The position numbers and the translations under genes are program-made. Positions 15,633 to 23,046 of a stretch of DNA of 64,000 nt are shown one piece after another. The notes under the pieces were generated by a model. That model did not search any database and was not told the origin of the DNA. It was given only the letters and a program-made list of their open reading frames with translations. The DNA is taken from contig NC_019943.1 of assembly GCF_000327485.1 (NCBI RefSeq), forward strand, positions 2,666,001 through 2,730,000, in the 5' to 3' direction. Position 1 is the stretch's first letter. Each line of letters begins with the position of its first letter. This DNA comes from Methanoregula formicica SMSP (GTDB lineage: Archaea; Halobacteriota; Methanomicrobia; Methanomicrobiales; Methanospirillaceae).

Positions 15633-15874
15633 GCCGCACCTCCCGGGGCGCTGATGCCGACATGGATCTTCATTGCCATCCCTTTCGAGAGAGCGTAACG
15701 CGAGCCAGCGACCGATACGATCAGGGATCCCCGGTCTGCACAGACTACCGTAATGCGGCTTTTCGGGCAGATGCCCATGGCAGAGAGCCGGTTAAGCATG
15801 CCGTGTCCTGCCCGGACATCCGTGACAACCGCTTCTGTTCCCGGAGTCAGGAACGAGAGTGGCATGCGCTGCAT
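15629..15874 (-). CDS. feoA: FeoA-family protein
   Basis: This 81-residue SH3-like protein has the FeoA pattern: LTPGTEAVVTDVRAG, MLNRLSAMGICPKSRITVV, and SRYALSKGMAMKIHV at the end. FeoA supports FeoB activity in the cytoplasm. It lies 2 bp after the longer FeoA-like gene and overlaps feoB by four bases. The start may be 15874 or the ATG at 15865. Confidence 0.9.
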   Translation of the reverse strand: MQRMPLSFLTPGTEAVVTDVRAGHGMLNRLSAMGICPKSRITVVCADRGSLIVSVAGSRYALSKGMAMKIHVGISAPGGAA

Positions 15875-15876
15875 CG

Positions 15877-16158
15877 TCAGGTTCCCTCATATGAAACTGT
15901 GATCAGCCGGGCGTCTTCCTTCCGGAGCGAGATGCAGTATCCCTTGATCCGGTACTCGACCGGGTCGCCCAGCGGTGCGGCACGGACGGACTCGATCGGT
16001 GCGCCGGGAACGAACCCGAGCGCAAACAGCCTCCTCCGGACCGGCCCGCCTGCCAATACCGCTACGACCCGACAGGTCCCGGGAGGAAGGACCTGGTCGA
16101 GCGTGGTCAGGTATTCCCCGGAACGCGGGACAGTACGTGAATTTTGTGAACAATCCAT
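15877..16158 (-). CDS. Second FeoA-like protein
   Basis: This is another FeoA-type SH3-like domain: LPPGTCRVVAVLAGGPVRRR, LFALGFVPGAPIESVRAAPL, YRIKGYCISLRKEDARLITV. The frame is open up to 16236; I choose ATG 16158 (MDCSQNSRT), though 16173 is possible, since neither has a strong ribosome site. It is the first gene of the leftward feo operon, downstream of two TTAGG/CCTAA inverted repeats. Two FeoA-like proteins with one FeoB is a common archaeal arrangement. Confidence 0.85.
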   Translation of the reverse strand: MDCSQNSRTVPRSGEYLTTLDQVLPPGTCRVVAVLAGGPVRRRLFALGFVPGAPIESVRAAPLGDPVEYRIKGYCISLRKEDARLITVSYEGT

Positions 16159-16235
16159 GGGAACAAAGAGCATGTTTGGTCGTGATAACAGGCGGCCGAA
16201 CCCTGTTCGGCTTGCCTTACGAGCGCCGAAAAACA

Positions 16236-16259
16236 TTAGGATTATTCTGTTTTTCCTAA
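16236..16259. promoter_or_regulatory. Inverted repeat TTAGGA...TCCTAA, probable iron-regulator operator
   Basis: TTAGGA (16236-16241) and TCCTAA (16254-16259) form an inverted repeat with a 12-base T-rich spacer, in the feo-to-regulator intergenic region on the feo side. The half-site matches the TTAGG/CCTAA core known for DtxR/IdeR-family operators. Confidence 0.6.
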
Positions 16260-16279
16260 AACGGTCATGGATAATTGAA

Positions 16280-16295
16280 TTTAGGAACTCCTAAA
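16280..16295. promoter_or_regulatory. Palindrome TTTAGGAACTCCTAAA, DtxR-type operator
   Basis: A nearly perfect 16-base palindrome (TTTAGGA-AC-TCCTAAA) lies just upstream of the TATA-like TTTTTATAT that serves the DtxR-family gene at 16327. Position and half-site agree with autoregulation and with repression of the divergent feo operon. Confidence 0.8.
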
Positions 16296-16304
16296 TTTTT
16301 ATAT
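16296..16304 (+). promoter_or_regulatory. TATA box of the DtxR-family gene
   Basis: TTTTTATAT lies about 23-31 bases ahead of the ATG at 16327, so transcription would start very close to the start codon (leaderless or nearly so). Confidence 0.6.
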
Positions 16305-16326
16305 CCCCGGACAGCCAAGATCGATC

Positions 16327-16782
16327 ATGCATGCGCTCAGCAGGAAAGCGGAAGACTACCTGGAAGCCATTCTCAATGTCTCCTTTGAGAAGGGCTATGC
16401 CCGCACCAAGGACATTGCCCGCGAGCTCTGCATCCAGCCGCCCACGGTCGTGGAGATGGTCCAGAAACTCGACCGGATGGGGATGATCACGTACCGGAAG
16501 TACGATGGCGTGACGCTCACACCGGAAGGGAGGAAGATTGCAGAGGTCATAAGGGACCGCCACGTGACGCTCAAGAGTTTCCTCGACCTCTTCCTTGTTC
16601 CGGATTCGATCGCAACAAAGGATGCCTGTATGATGGAGCACGAGCTCTCACCCGAGACCCTTGCGCAGATCCGGATGTTCCTTTCCTATCTCAAAGACGA
16701 TCCCCGGGCAGCGGATGCCATGAAAACATTTGCAGGTTTCATGGCTGTGAAGAAGGCAAAGCCCGCATCATTGAATTCTTAA
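16327..16782 (+). CDS. DtxR-family iron/manganese-dependent transcriptional repressor
   Basis: This 151-residue protein has an N-terminal winged helix (SRKAEDYLEAILNVSFEKGY, TKDIARELCIQPPTVVEMVQ, GVTLTPEGRKIAEVI) and a helical metal-binding dimerisation domain (ADxC-like site DACMMEHELSPETLAQI). The C-terminal SH3-like domain of full DtxR is absent, as in MntR-type members. It should bind DNA when loaded with Fe2+ or Mn2+. It is divergent from the feo operon, with two TTAGG/CCTAA operators between them. Confidence 0.9.
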   Translation: MHALSRKAEDYLEAILNVSFEKGYARTKDIARELCIQPPTVVEMVQKLDRMGMITYRKYDGVTLTPEGRKIAEVIRDRHVTLKSFLDLFLVPDSIATKDACMMEHELSPETLAQIRMFLSYLKDDPRAADAMKTFAGFMAVKKAKPASLNS

Positions 16783-17415
16783 CACTACCCGTTTCTTCAT
16801 GTGGTTACCGCCACCGCAATTGCCCTCCTGCGCTTGTGGGTACGGCACCCATGCAGGGGAAACCCTGTGATGAACGGGATTGCCCGTTTTTCTAAAAAAA
16901 AGGAACAAGGTGTTTTTGTCGAAAGTCTGCCGGCAGGAACGCCTGTCATCGGCTGCCGGGGGAGATGAGTGGATCGCGTGTGCGAAATGCCGGTGTGTGG
17001 TCCGGGGCGTATGGAGTGGTGAGTTTGTGCGTGACATTCTTCACTGGCATGGCAGGGGATTTCCCGGCTCACCTCCCGTGCGGCTCGTTCCTCTGTTGTA
17101 TGATTCATACCATCCGGTGCTGCCCGGTGCAGTGCGGTTGTTGGGTGCAGCGGACGCCAGGTTCCGGATCGAACTGATCGACCCGAAGGGCTCGTTTGCA
17201 AGTATATCCATGGTGTTTCTCCTGTGCAGATCGCATTCCCTGTGGCTGGAAGCGTCTGCCAAACAATAATCTCCTGTTAGGTCGTGATCAAGAGATGCCG
17301 AAGGATGTGAGGATCGGGTGACGGAACCAAATATGCCATATCCATTCCCGGGACCGCTGAAATTACCACCTTTTTTGCTTCCGGACAGACCAGCCCGGAG
17401 AATATGAAAATCGTT
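16783..17415. other. Long intergenic stretch without a supported gene
   Basis: Open frames exist on both strands but none has convincing protein character; the leftward one begins inside the interspersed repeat. A short A-run at about 16896 could terminate leftward transcription. I found no RNA gene. Confidence 0.4.
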
Positions 17416-17641
17416 TAATCGCTCTGTTTTCGAATCAGAGCCCATTTTGGAGAACCGGTTTTCGGCAGGTCGCACTTTTTGGCGAATCAGAGTACAGCGA
17501 ATTGAAACGGAATAATTATTGGAGATATTTCCCCCTACAGGATTAGAGACTGCCCCGGAAAACTGTCAGTATAGGACCTCCCGGTTTGAGGATCGGTCTG
17601 CGATCCAGGGATCGGAGTATGCATTGAACCGGGTAGAGGGG
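17416..17641 (+). repeat. Interspersed repeat, copy 3 of 3
   Basis: This copy keeps GTTTTCGAATCAGAGCCC, CGGCAGGTCGCACTTTTTGG, TATTTCCCCCTACAGG, CTGTCAGTATAGGACCTCCC and TTTGAGGATCGG. It is the closest to copy 1 in its central part and to copy 2 around the middle. It ends about 20 bp before the stop of the isochorismatase gene. Confidence 0.85.
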
Positions 17642-17661
17642 GTGGATCCGAAGATCCATCC

Positions 17662-18273
17662 TCACTGCAGCCCGATCATGTACCCGTAGTGCGAGTACAC
17701 GTCCCTGACCAGCTCCATCGCCTTCGGGTTGCCCCAGTCGTGCATCCACTCCGAGACCAGCGATTCGGTCGTGATGGGGATGACGCCGGCCTGGAGCATC
17801 CGCTTGATCCCGCACTTGTGCGCATCGGGCGTTGAATCGCCTCCCGCATCCATCAGGCCGTACACCTCGTACCCGTCGCGGACAGCGTGGAGCGCAGTGT
17901 AACAGAAGCACATGCTGGTCCAGAGCCCGGAGACCACGACTTTCTTCCGGCCGGTCTTCTTGAACGCAGCATAGGTCTTCTCGTCCTCGAACGCGTCGAA
18001 GCTCGGCACTTTCCTTGCGATCGCTTCCTCTTTGGGGAAGAGCTTCTGGATATCGCTGATGAACTTCCCGTTGTGGTCCGGGTTGATGGTCGAGAGCACG
18101 ACCGGGACCCCGAGGATGCTTGCGGCCTTCGCGGAGCAGTACGCGGCGTTCCGGATGATCGTCTTGTCGCCCGAACCGACCCCCGAGAACATCGTGGGCT
18201 GGTAGTCCACGAGCACGAGCGCACTGTTCTTGTCCGTGAGCAGTTCCAGGTTTCCGTCTTTTGCAGCTGGCAT
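17662..18273 (-). CDS. Isochorismatase-like cysteine hydrolase
   Basis: This 203-residue protein has the isochorismatase-hydrolase fold with a plausible catalytic triad: Asp23 in ALVLVDYQPT, Lys88 in IARKVPSFDAF and Cys122 in SGLWTSMCFCY. Family members hydrolyse amide or enol-ether bonds of small molecules. The exact substrate is unknown; the TSLVSEWMHDWGNP tail resembles the YcaC-like subgroup. A fragment of a second copy (C-terminal 40 residues) occurs at about 35568-35688. It lies downstream of aquaporin on the same strand but with its own upstream region. Confidence 0.85.
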   Translation of the reverse strand: MPAAKDGNLELLTDKNSALVLVDYQPTMFSGVGSGDKTIIRNAAYCSAKAASILGVPVVLSTINPDHNGKFISDIQKLFPKEEAIARKVPSFDAFEDEKTYAAFKKTGRKKVVVSGLWTSMCFCYTALHAVRDGYEVYGLMDAGGDSTPDAHKCGIKRMLQAGVIPITTESLVSEWMHDWGNPKAMELVRDVYSHYGYMIGLQ

Positions 18274-18410
18274 GGTCTTTCACCTTCGTACAGATACACG
18301 GCATATCCCCGGCTGCTTCAATAACCGTTTGGATAGTGCCAATGGTTACATCGGAGAAAGATACCGCCGGATCGTGCCGGTACGCGGGCGAAAAAGGAGA
18401 GAAGGGAATT

Positions 18411-19151
18411 TTATTCTGCCGTGATCCGGTCGTAGAAGAACGCAGCGAGCAGGGCACCGGCAACCGGGCCGATGATGTAGATCGGGAAGAAACCCCAGAG
18501 GTTCGAGCCGCCGAGCAGGAAGTCCATGAGGTACGGCCCGAAGGTCCGGGCCGGGTTGAGCGAGGCTCCGGCAATGTTGCCGGTCGAGGTGATCATCGCG
18601 GTCACGGACAGGCCGATGACGAGTCCGGCAAACCCCGCCGGGGCCTTCTTGTCCACGGCCGTGCCCATGATCGCAAGCATCAGGACAAAGGTCGCGATTG
18701 CCTCGACCAAGATCGCCTGCCCGTACCCGATGCCGGGGAAGGGAGCGGTAGCCCCGAGGCCGCCGATGGTGACTGCGTCCATCCCCACGGTCAGGAAGAA
18801 GAGAAGGCTTCCCACAGCAGCGCCGATGAGCTGGGCGATGATATAGGCAACGGCATCCCCGGCCGGGAAGCGCTTCGTTGCCCAGAGGGCGATGGTCACC
18901 GCAGGGTTGATGTGGGCCCCGGAGACCCGGCCGAGGGCGTAGATGACCACGGCGATCACGATACCGAACGTCAGGCCGATCGCAAACCAGTCGCCGAGCC
19001 CCCCGAGCTGCCCGATCCCGATATTGAACGGGGTTGCGGGTTTCGTCCCGTTTGCGATCATCAGCGTGATCGCAGCGGCACCGGCACCGAAATAGACGAG
19101 GAGCGCCGTCCCGACTGCCTCAGCGATACTGCGGTTGGTAAGCGTTGCCAC
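18411..19151 (-). CDS. Aquaporin / MIP-family channel
   Basis: This 246-residue, six-helix channel carries the two half-helix signatures HINPAVTIALW (about residue 75-85) and GASLNPARTFGPYL (about 190-203). The protein resembles the archaeal AqpM type, which passes water and sometimes glycerol or other small neutral solutes such as hydrogen peroxide or H2S. It ends the DUF2193-DUF2180-aquaporin run: the start lies 4 bp after the DUF2180 stop. Association with redox genes hints at peroxide or sulfide passage, but this is inference. Confidence 0.92.
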   Translation of the reverse strand: MATLTNRSIAEAVGTALLVYFGAGAAAITLMIANGTKPATPFNIGIGQLGGLGDWFAIGLTFGIVIAVVIYALGRVSGAHINPAVTIALWATKRFPAGDAVAYIIAQLIGAAVGSLLFFLTVGMDAVTIGGLGATAPFPGIGYGQAILVEAIATFVLMLAIMGTAVDKKAPAGFAGLVIGLSVTAMITSTGNIAGASLNPARTFGPYLMDFLLGGSNLWGFFPIYIIGPVAGALLAAFFYDRITAE

Positions 19152-19154
19152 CGC

Positions 19155-19277
19155 TTATCCCTCCTTCAAGGCCGCACTGCGGTTCGTATGTTTCATGCAG
19201 GTCCCCATACCGCAGGCAACGCAGACTGCGACCGCGTCGCTCTCCTTGCCCTCTTTTGCACAGACGTAGCACTTCAT
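19155..19277 (-). CDS. DUF2180-family small zinc-binding protein
   Basis: This 40-residue ORF, MKCYVCAKEGKESDAVAVCV then ACGMGTCMKHTNRS, has the Cys pattern and MKCYVCAKEG start of DUF2180, a small archaeal family with CxxC pairs. It is shorter than the family's usual length of about 70, ending soon after the CMKH motif. The ATG at 19277 is preceded by a GGAGAGGTG stretch. It sits between DUF2193 and aquaporin on the same strand, so all three are probably one operon. Confidence 0.8.
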   Translation of the reverse strand: MKCYVCAKEGKESDAVAVCVACGMGTCMKHTNRSAALKEG

Positions 19278-19299
19278 GACACACCTCTCCCGGCACGGA

Positions 19300-20802
19300 T
19301 CAGACTGCATCCTTCCACTGGCACGAGCAGTGCCGGAAATCCATCAGGGCCGCAGATGCGCAGTCCTTGCAGATCCGTGCAGGAGCCGCTGCAGCCTCTT
19401 TGTGAAGTGCGATGATGTTCGTCATTAAGGTTGCTGTCACCGGCTCGCTCGTTAAGAGGCACGGGTAATCGGCAAGCCGCATCATTGCCGAGAACCGGAC
19501 CGTCATCGCACAGGCCGGGTACGCGTACCGCTGCGGGTTTGCCAGCACCTCGTTCTTCGTGATGGGCGAAAGGTCGACATCGAACCCGCCGGCCTTCGGA
19601 ACCACCGGGCCGGCATCGGCTGCCTGCATCCTCCGGGCCTTGTCCACCATCTTCCAGCCCCGGTAGATCATGTCCATGAAATCGCAGTTGTGGAGCTCGA
19701 TGGCCGCTCCCCGCTTCGGGTAGAGCTGGACGTAGTTGTGGTAGCGCTTGGTCAGCATGTCCACGACCATGATAGCGTTGAACCCGTCGAGTTCGAGGAT
19801 ATACTCCGCGGCGCTGGCCGAGGCGCCGGTGGCGACCGAGAGCACCTCGTGCTCGGTCTTCATCTTCGGCGCCGCTTTCGAAAGCGTCCTGTCCATGACC
19901 TCGGTCACGGACTCGATGACCGCCATGATCACGTCGTCCTTGCACATGTTGTACGTGGACTGCGAGATGTGGTGGGCGATATCGCCAACGCAGTAGGCCG
20001 GGACCGTCACGATGTTGCCGTAGTGGACGCCCTCGTCGAGCGATGCCTTCACCGCACCCTCCATCTTCTTCCGGTACTCCTTCATGTACTTCCGGCAGTC
20101 GAATGAGGACTGGCCCACGCCGTCCATCAGCTTCGCCTGCGCATCGACCGGCGTGTCGTAGATGGACTGGACCATTGCTACCTCCTGCTTCACCGCATCG
20201 GCAAGGGTCGCCCCGCCTTCAAGGGCATGGGCAAAGACATCGCCAATGCCGTACGAGGTGTTCATGGCCCACGATTTCGCGGCGAGGATCGTCTGCTTGT
20301 GGGCAACGGGGATGTCCACGGTCTTTAAGATCTGGTTGACGATGTTGCTGCTGCTGCCCGGAATCAGGGCGAAGTCCACGACGCAGGTCGGGCCGTAGAA
20401 CCCGGCATAGCGCCGGGCCGACTCCTTCCCGATCAGGGCCTCGGCCTTCCCGACCGCTTTGATGAATGCGTCCACGCTCCTTCGGAACTTCGGATCCGCA
20501 TCGTAGAGCATCTCCATGATGACCGGGGTCTGGTAATGTTCGACGAACGGGTCGTCCTCGGGCCGGATGGTGGTGGTCAGGCCCTTTAAGATCGCGTAGT
20601 GGGCGTTGACCGAGTCGGTATGCAGCGCAAAGACCGCCTTGCACTGGCTCCCGGCGGCTTTCATGCCCTTGACGGCATCGACATAGGCTTTCGTGTCGTC
20701 GATGACGAACTTCTGCCCGCGCTTCTTCTTGACCTGGTTCACGTCGGCGTGCTGGGCAGCCATTGCCTCCTTGATCATTTTTCTGATGATTTCCTGTTCC
20801 AT
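19300..20802 (-). CDS. DUF2193-family protein
   Basis: This is a 500-residue soluble protein of the archaeal DUF2193 family, whose function is not established. Visible features are a helix-rich N terminus (EQEIIRKMIKEAMAAQHADV), conserved blocks GFYGPTCVVDFALIPGSSSN, GIGDVFAHALEGGATLADAV and TVPAYCVGDIAHHISQSTYN, and a C-terminal half with Cys residues (AYPACAM, CKDCASAALMDFRHCSC). The terminal cysteines could bind a metal or cluster. The start at 20802 has CAGGAGGTCATT upstream. It leads the DUF2193-DUF2180-aquaporin unit beside oxidative-stress genes, which is the only hint to its role. Confidence 0.85.
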   Translation of the reverse strand: MEQEIIRKMIKEAMAAQHADVNQVKKKRGQKFVIDDTKAYVDAVKGMKAAGSQCKAVFALHTDSVNAHYAILKGLTTTIRPEDDPFVEHYQTPVIMEMLYDADPKFRRSVDAFIKAVGKAEALIGKESARRYAGFYGPTCVVDFALIPGSSSNIVNQILKTVDIPVAHKQTILAAKSWAMNTSYGIGDVFAHALEGGATLADAVKQEVAMVQSIYDTPVDAQAKLMDGVGQSSFDCRKYMKEYRKKMEGAVKASLDEGVHYGNIVTVPAYCVGDIAHHISQSTYNMCKDDVIMAVIESVTEVMDRTLSKAAPKMKTEHEVLSVATGASASAAEYILELDGFNAIMVVDMLTKRYHNYVQLYPKRGAAIELHNCDFMDMIYRGWKMVDKARRMQAADAGPVVPKAGGFDVDLSPITKNEVLANPQRYAYPACAMTVRFSAMMRLADYPCLLTSEPVTATLMTNIIALHKEAAAAPARICKDCASAALMDFRHCSCQWKDAV

Positions 20803-21068
20803 AATGACCTCCTGGTAACTCCGTATACCGGACTACTGCGTGGTATCGCCGATAGCAGGGATAAAGTATCGTTCACCTTTCAAATTTTGTAAGAACGCCA
20901 AAAGGGGCATTCTCCGGCGCCAGGAACGGTCGTTTCCCGGGCATGACCGCCCCGGAACAAGGCCACCCCTTCCCTTCAGGATTTGCATCAAAAAATGAGA
21001 ACCGGCCCCGGGTTTTTCTCCCGTGCCGGCCATCTTCCGGCATTCATGAGAGGAAGGTGAACGAGACC
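20803..21068. other. Divergent promoter region between DUF2193 and the MTH865-like gene
   Basis: This 266-bp gap separates a leftward and a rightward gene. An AT-rich stretch at about 20865-20900 (CTTTCAAATTTTGTAAG) may hold the DUF2193 promoter. No operator palindrome is evident. Confidence 0.35.
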
Positions 21069-21314
21069 ATGACAAAGTCGGTGAAGAGACAGGTCCGTGA
21101 ACAGATTGTCGGTGCACTCAAGGGCGCGAAATTCCCGGTCAAAACCCCGGAGGATCTCATCGCCGCGTTCCCGGACGGGGAGAACACAACCTGCCGGGTC
21201 GGCGACCTGAAGATGACGGCCGGGGAAGCGGCACTGCTGCTGAAGGCCTCGGACTTCCCGTTCACAAGCGCAAAGGCCGTTGCCGATCTCGTTGTTGAGC
21301 GGGCCGGTATCTGA
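21069..21314 (+). CDS. MTH865-like family protein
   Basis: This 81-residue helical protein has the MTH865-like pattern: VREQIVGALKGAKFPVKTPE, DLIAAFPDGENTTCRVGDLK, and MTAGEAALLLKASDFPF with SAKAVADLVVERAGI. The family has a known small helical structure but no established function. The ATG at 21069 follows AGGAAGGTGAACGAGACC. It stands alone and is followed by a T-run. Confidence 0.8.
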   Translation: MTKSVKRQVREQIVGALKGAKFPVKTPEDLIAAFPDGENTTCRVGDLKMTAGEAALLLKASDFPFTSAKAVADLVVERAGI

Positions 21315-21323
21315 GCATCTCCC

Positions 21324-21330
21324 TTTTTTT
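21324..21330 (+). terminator. T-run terminator after the MTH865-like gene
   Basis: Seven T residues follow about 10 bp after the stop codon. Confidence 0.5.
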
Positions 21331-21334
21331 ACCC

Positions 21335-21485
21335 GTGCAGTCCTGACGGGTCGGGCTTCACCCGGGCATACCGGAACCGGGCCAGAGCAGGTCGGGAAAC
21401 TCACGCCGAACAGGACGACGAGGGGCGGGACTGTCGGGAAGAGCGCGATGAGGAGGTAGGCAACCGCAAAGTGCCCGATGAACAT
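21335..21485 (-). pseudogene. Remnant of a membrane metal-dependent hydrolase-like (YdjM-type) gene
   Basis: From ATG 21485 the leftward frame reads MFIGHFAVAYLLIALFPTVP then PLVVLFGVSFP, the typical N terminus of YdjM-like integral membrane proteins. The expected next block DLLWP appears in the neighbouring frame just after, and KPDPSGLHG in the third, so at least two frameshifts are needed. Nothing of the remaining protein follows. The fragment sits directly after the ferredoxin gene on the same strand. Confidence 0.5.
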
Positions 21486-21508
21486 ATCCTGGATCGCCTT
21501 TCTCCTTT

Positions 21509-21733
21509 TTAGTCCGCTATGCTGATGATCTGCACGGGGCAGAGGTCTGCGGCATCCCGCACGCAGGCTTCCAGGTCATCCGGCGAGATGCCCTCGGCAA
21601 TGGCCCCCGCGGACCGGAATTTTTCCCGGACCTGGCTGAAGTGATCGTCCGGATTCTCTTCAAAGAAGTCCGGACAGGTCTCCCAGCAGGTCCCGCAGCT
21701 GGTGCAGGCATCACGTTGGATACTGACGTTCAT
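21509..21733 (-). CDS. Monocluster [4Fe-4S] ferredoxin
   Basis: This 74-residue protein has C-x2-C-x2-C-x3-CP (CTSCGTCWETCPDFFEENPD) and a remote LCP cysteine, matching archaeal monocluster ferredoxins of the Pyrococcus type: three N-terminal ligands plus the remote Cys, with the remaining two cysteines (C20 and EAC) placed for a disulfide. It carries single electrons in the cytoplasm. The gene follows the DUF6448 gene by 25 bp. A duplicate with the first ligand lost is at 4367-4588. Confidence 0.9.
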   Translation of the reverse strand: MNVSIQRDACTSCGTCWETCPDFFEENPDDHFSQVREKFRSAGAIAEGISPDDLEACVRDAADLCPVQIISIAD

Positions 21734-21758
21734 GTGTTTCCCTCACCTCAAGGGCAGG

Positions 21759-22319
21759 TCAATCGTGTCCGCCACTGCATGCACATCTCTTTTCGCCATG
21801 GTGTTTCCCATGTCCGCCTGCTTCAATGATCGACATATAGAGGTGGTGGGAATGTACCACCCAGCCGATGAACGCTTCAATGTACTCCCGGCCGGAGGCC
21901 ACGTCATTGACATCGAACTTTTTCTTTTCCATCACGTGGTGGAAGCGGCGCATGAGGTCTTCCTCAACCGTCTTCTGGATGAACGCGATGGTCTCCCCGG
22001 GATCGCCGGTCTCGATCGCTTTTTCCGCCAGCGGCACAACCGGGCCCTCGGAAAGCCCTGCCGGTTTCATGCCGGTATACGGTGCACCTTCCCCGGCCCG
22101 GTGGAGCCGGATAGCGTTCTCAAAGAACCAGTCATCGGCAACTTCCTGTGCATAAGGCCCGGCCTTTCTCGCTTTTTGGGTCCGGTCAAAGATCATCTTC
22201 AGTTCTTTCTCGGATTCCCGGGGGATCCAGATCAGGACATGGTTGATATTTCCTGTCTTCAGCGCTTTCTGTGCAGCCCTGACAACAGGCCCGTCCCGCG
22301 TATCACAATGGGGTGGCAT
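21759..22319 (-). CDS. DUF6448-family protein (intact copy)
   Basis: This 186-residue protein begins MPPHCDTRDGPVVRAAQKAL, with CHD-type metal-binding look, and holds two similar halves (DGPVVRAAQKALKTG and EGPVVPLAEKAIETG), indicating an internal duplication. RLHRAGEGAPYTGMKPAGLS, RRFHHVMEKK and VVHSHHLYMSI add many His residues that could bind heme or metal. The tail is His/Cys-rich (GGHGKHHGEKRCACSGGHD). Function unknown. It precedes ferredoxin, and this pair is duplicated in decayed form at 4367-4920. Confidence 0.8.
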   Translation of the reverse strand: MPPHCDTRDGPVVRAAQKALKTGNINHVLIWIPRESEKELKMIFDRTQKARKAGPYAQEVADDWFFENAIRLHRAGEGAPYTGMKPAGLSEGPVVPLAEKAIETGDPGETIAFIQKTVEEDLMRRFHHVMEKKKFDVNDVASGREYIEAFIGWVVHSHHLYMSIIEAGGHGKHHGEKRCACSGGHD

Positions 22320-22395
22320 ATGGTATCACGCTCGTTGTGGTCTTCTTCCCGCCACAGGCATTTCCCTGGCGTTCCCGGCAACAGGGCCGGTTCCC

Positions 22396-22647
22396 TCAGC
22401 TGCCCGACACGCTGCCGGCCATAGGGCTTTTCTGCAGCGGGATACTCCTGCTCAGGTACAGGATCTGGCGCATGTCCCGCATGTTCATCTTCTCGATGAT
22501 CAATTCGTGCTCCTTGAGCCGTTTTAAGGCAAACCGCACGGTCCTCGGAGAGCAGTGAGTCTTGTTCACGATATCCTTGTGGGTCATCGCGCCCCCCCGG
22601 CCGAGGATCCTGAGCACGATCTTTGATGATGGTGGTAACGGTTTCAT
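22396..22647 (-). CDS. Winged-helix (MarR-like) DNA-binding protein
   Basis: The 83-residue protein is one winged helix: SSKIVLRILGRGGAMTHKDI, recognition SPRTVRFALKRLKEHELI, wing IEKMNMRDMRQILYLS. It follows GGGAGGAGA, and either of two adjacent ATGs (22650, 22647) could start it; 22647 has the better spacing. It lies between an unknown gene upstream and DUF6448 downstream on the leftward strand, so it may regulate the encapsulin group. Confidence 0.75.
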   Translation of the reverse strand: MKPLPPSSKIVLRILGRGGAMTHKDIVNKTHCSPRTVRFALKRLKEHELIIEKMNMRDMRQILYLSRSIPLQKSPMAGSVSGS

Positions 22648-22667
22648 CATTCTCCTCCCGGGGCGGT

Positions 22668-23018
22668 TCAGGCACAACCGGTCCCGCACCCTCCCGCCGG
22701 CATGCCCGCCATCGTCTCCTTTTCTTCGAGGATCCGGGCGAGCCCTTTCTCCACGAAATCGTCGATCGTCTCCATCTTCCCCCAGTCCTCCACGCTGTAT
22801 GAGTCCGAGATGAACGGATCCCGCAGGACGAGGACGTTGCCATCCTGCCCCGGCCCGGACACGTACTTGAGCCCGTGGTGGAAGTGGCGGGTTTCGGGAT
22901 CGCTCTCCCGTGTCACCCGGGCATAGAGGATCCAGTAGGTCAGCGCCTCGGTGGCACTGACATAGATCTCGTAGTCTCTCTCGAACTGTTTCAGGAGTTC
23001 TTTCGTTGTTTCCTTCAT
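22668..23018 (-). CDS. Encapsulin-operon protein of unknown function with a Cys-rich tail
   Basis: This 116-residue protein is helical at the start (TKELLKQFERDYEIYVSATE) and ends in an unusual AGMPAGGCGTGCA. HFHHGLKYVSGPGQDGNV offers three nearby His. No family is recognised, though its place 29 bp after the encapsulin gene suggests a role in the compartment. The C terminus does not look like the cargo peptide seen in the ferritin gene. The start at 23018 is chosen by GGTGA five bases upstream. Confidence 0.65.
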   Translation of the reverse strand: MKETTKELLKQFERDYEIYVSATEALTYWILYARVTRESDPETRHFHHGLKYVSGPGQDGNVLVLRDPFISDSYSVEDWGKMETIDDFVEKGLARILEEKETMAGMPAGGCGTGCA

Positions 23019-23046
23019 GGCAATCACCGCCTCAGGTATCCCTGCA

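Noticed and set aside
16880-17269. Rightward 129-codon frame in the gap after the DtxR gene
   Set aside because: No domain or ribosome site; composition is not protein-like.
17543-18574. Leftward 343-codon frame over the isochorismatase gene
   Set aside because: It is the wrong frame of the same strand; the 17662-18273 frame has the catalytic triad and family motifs.
18261-19415. Rightward 384-codon frame over aquaporin and DUF2180
   Set aside because: Antisense to aquaporin, charged low-complexity composition, no ribosome site.
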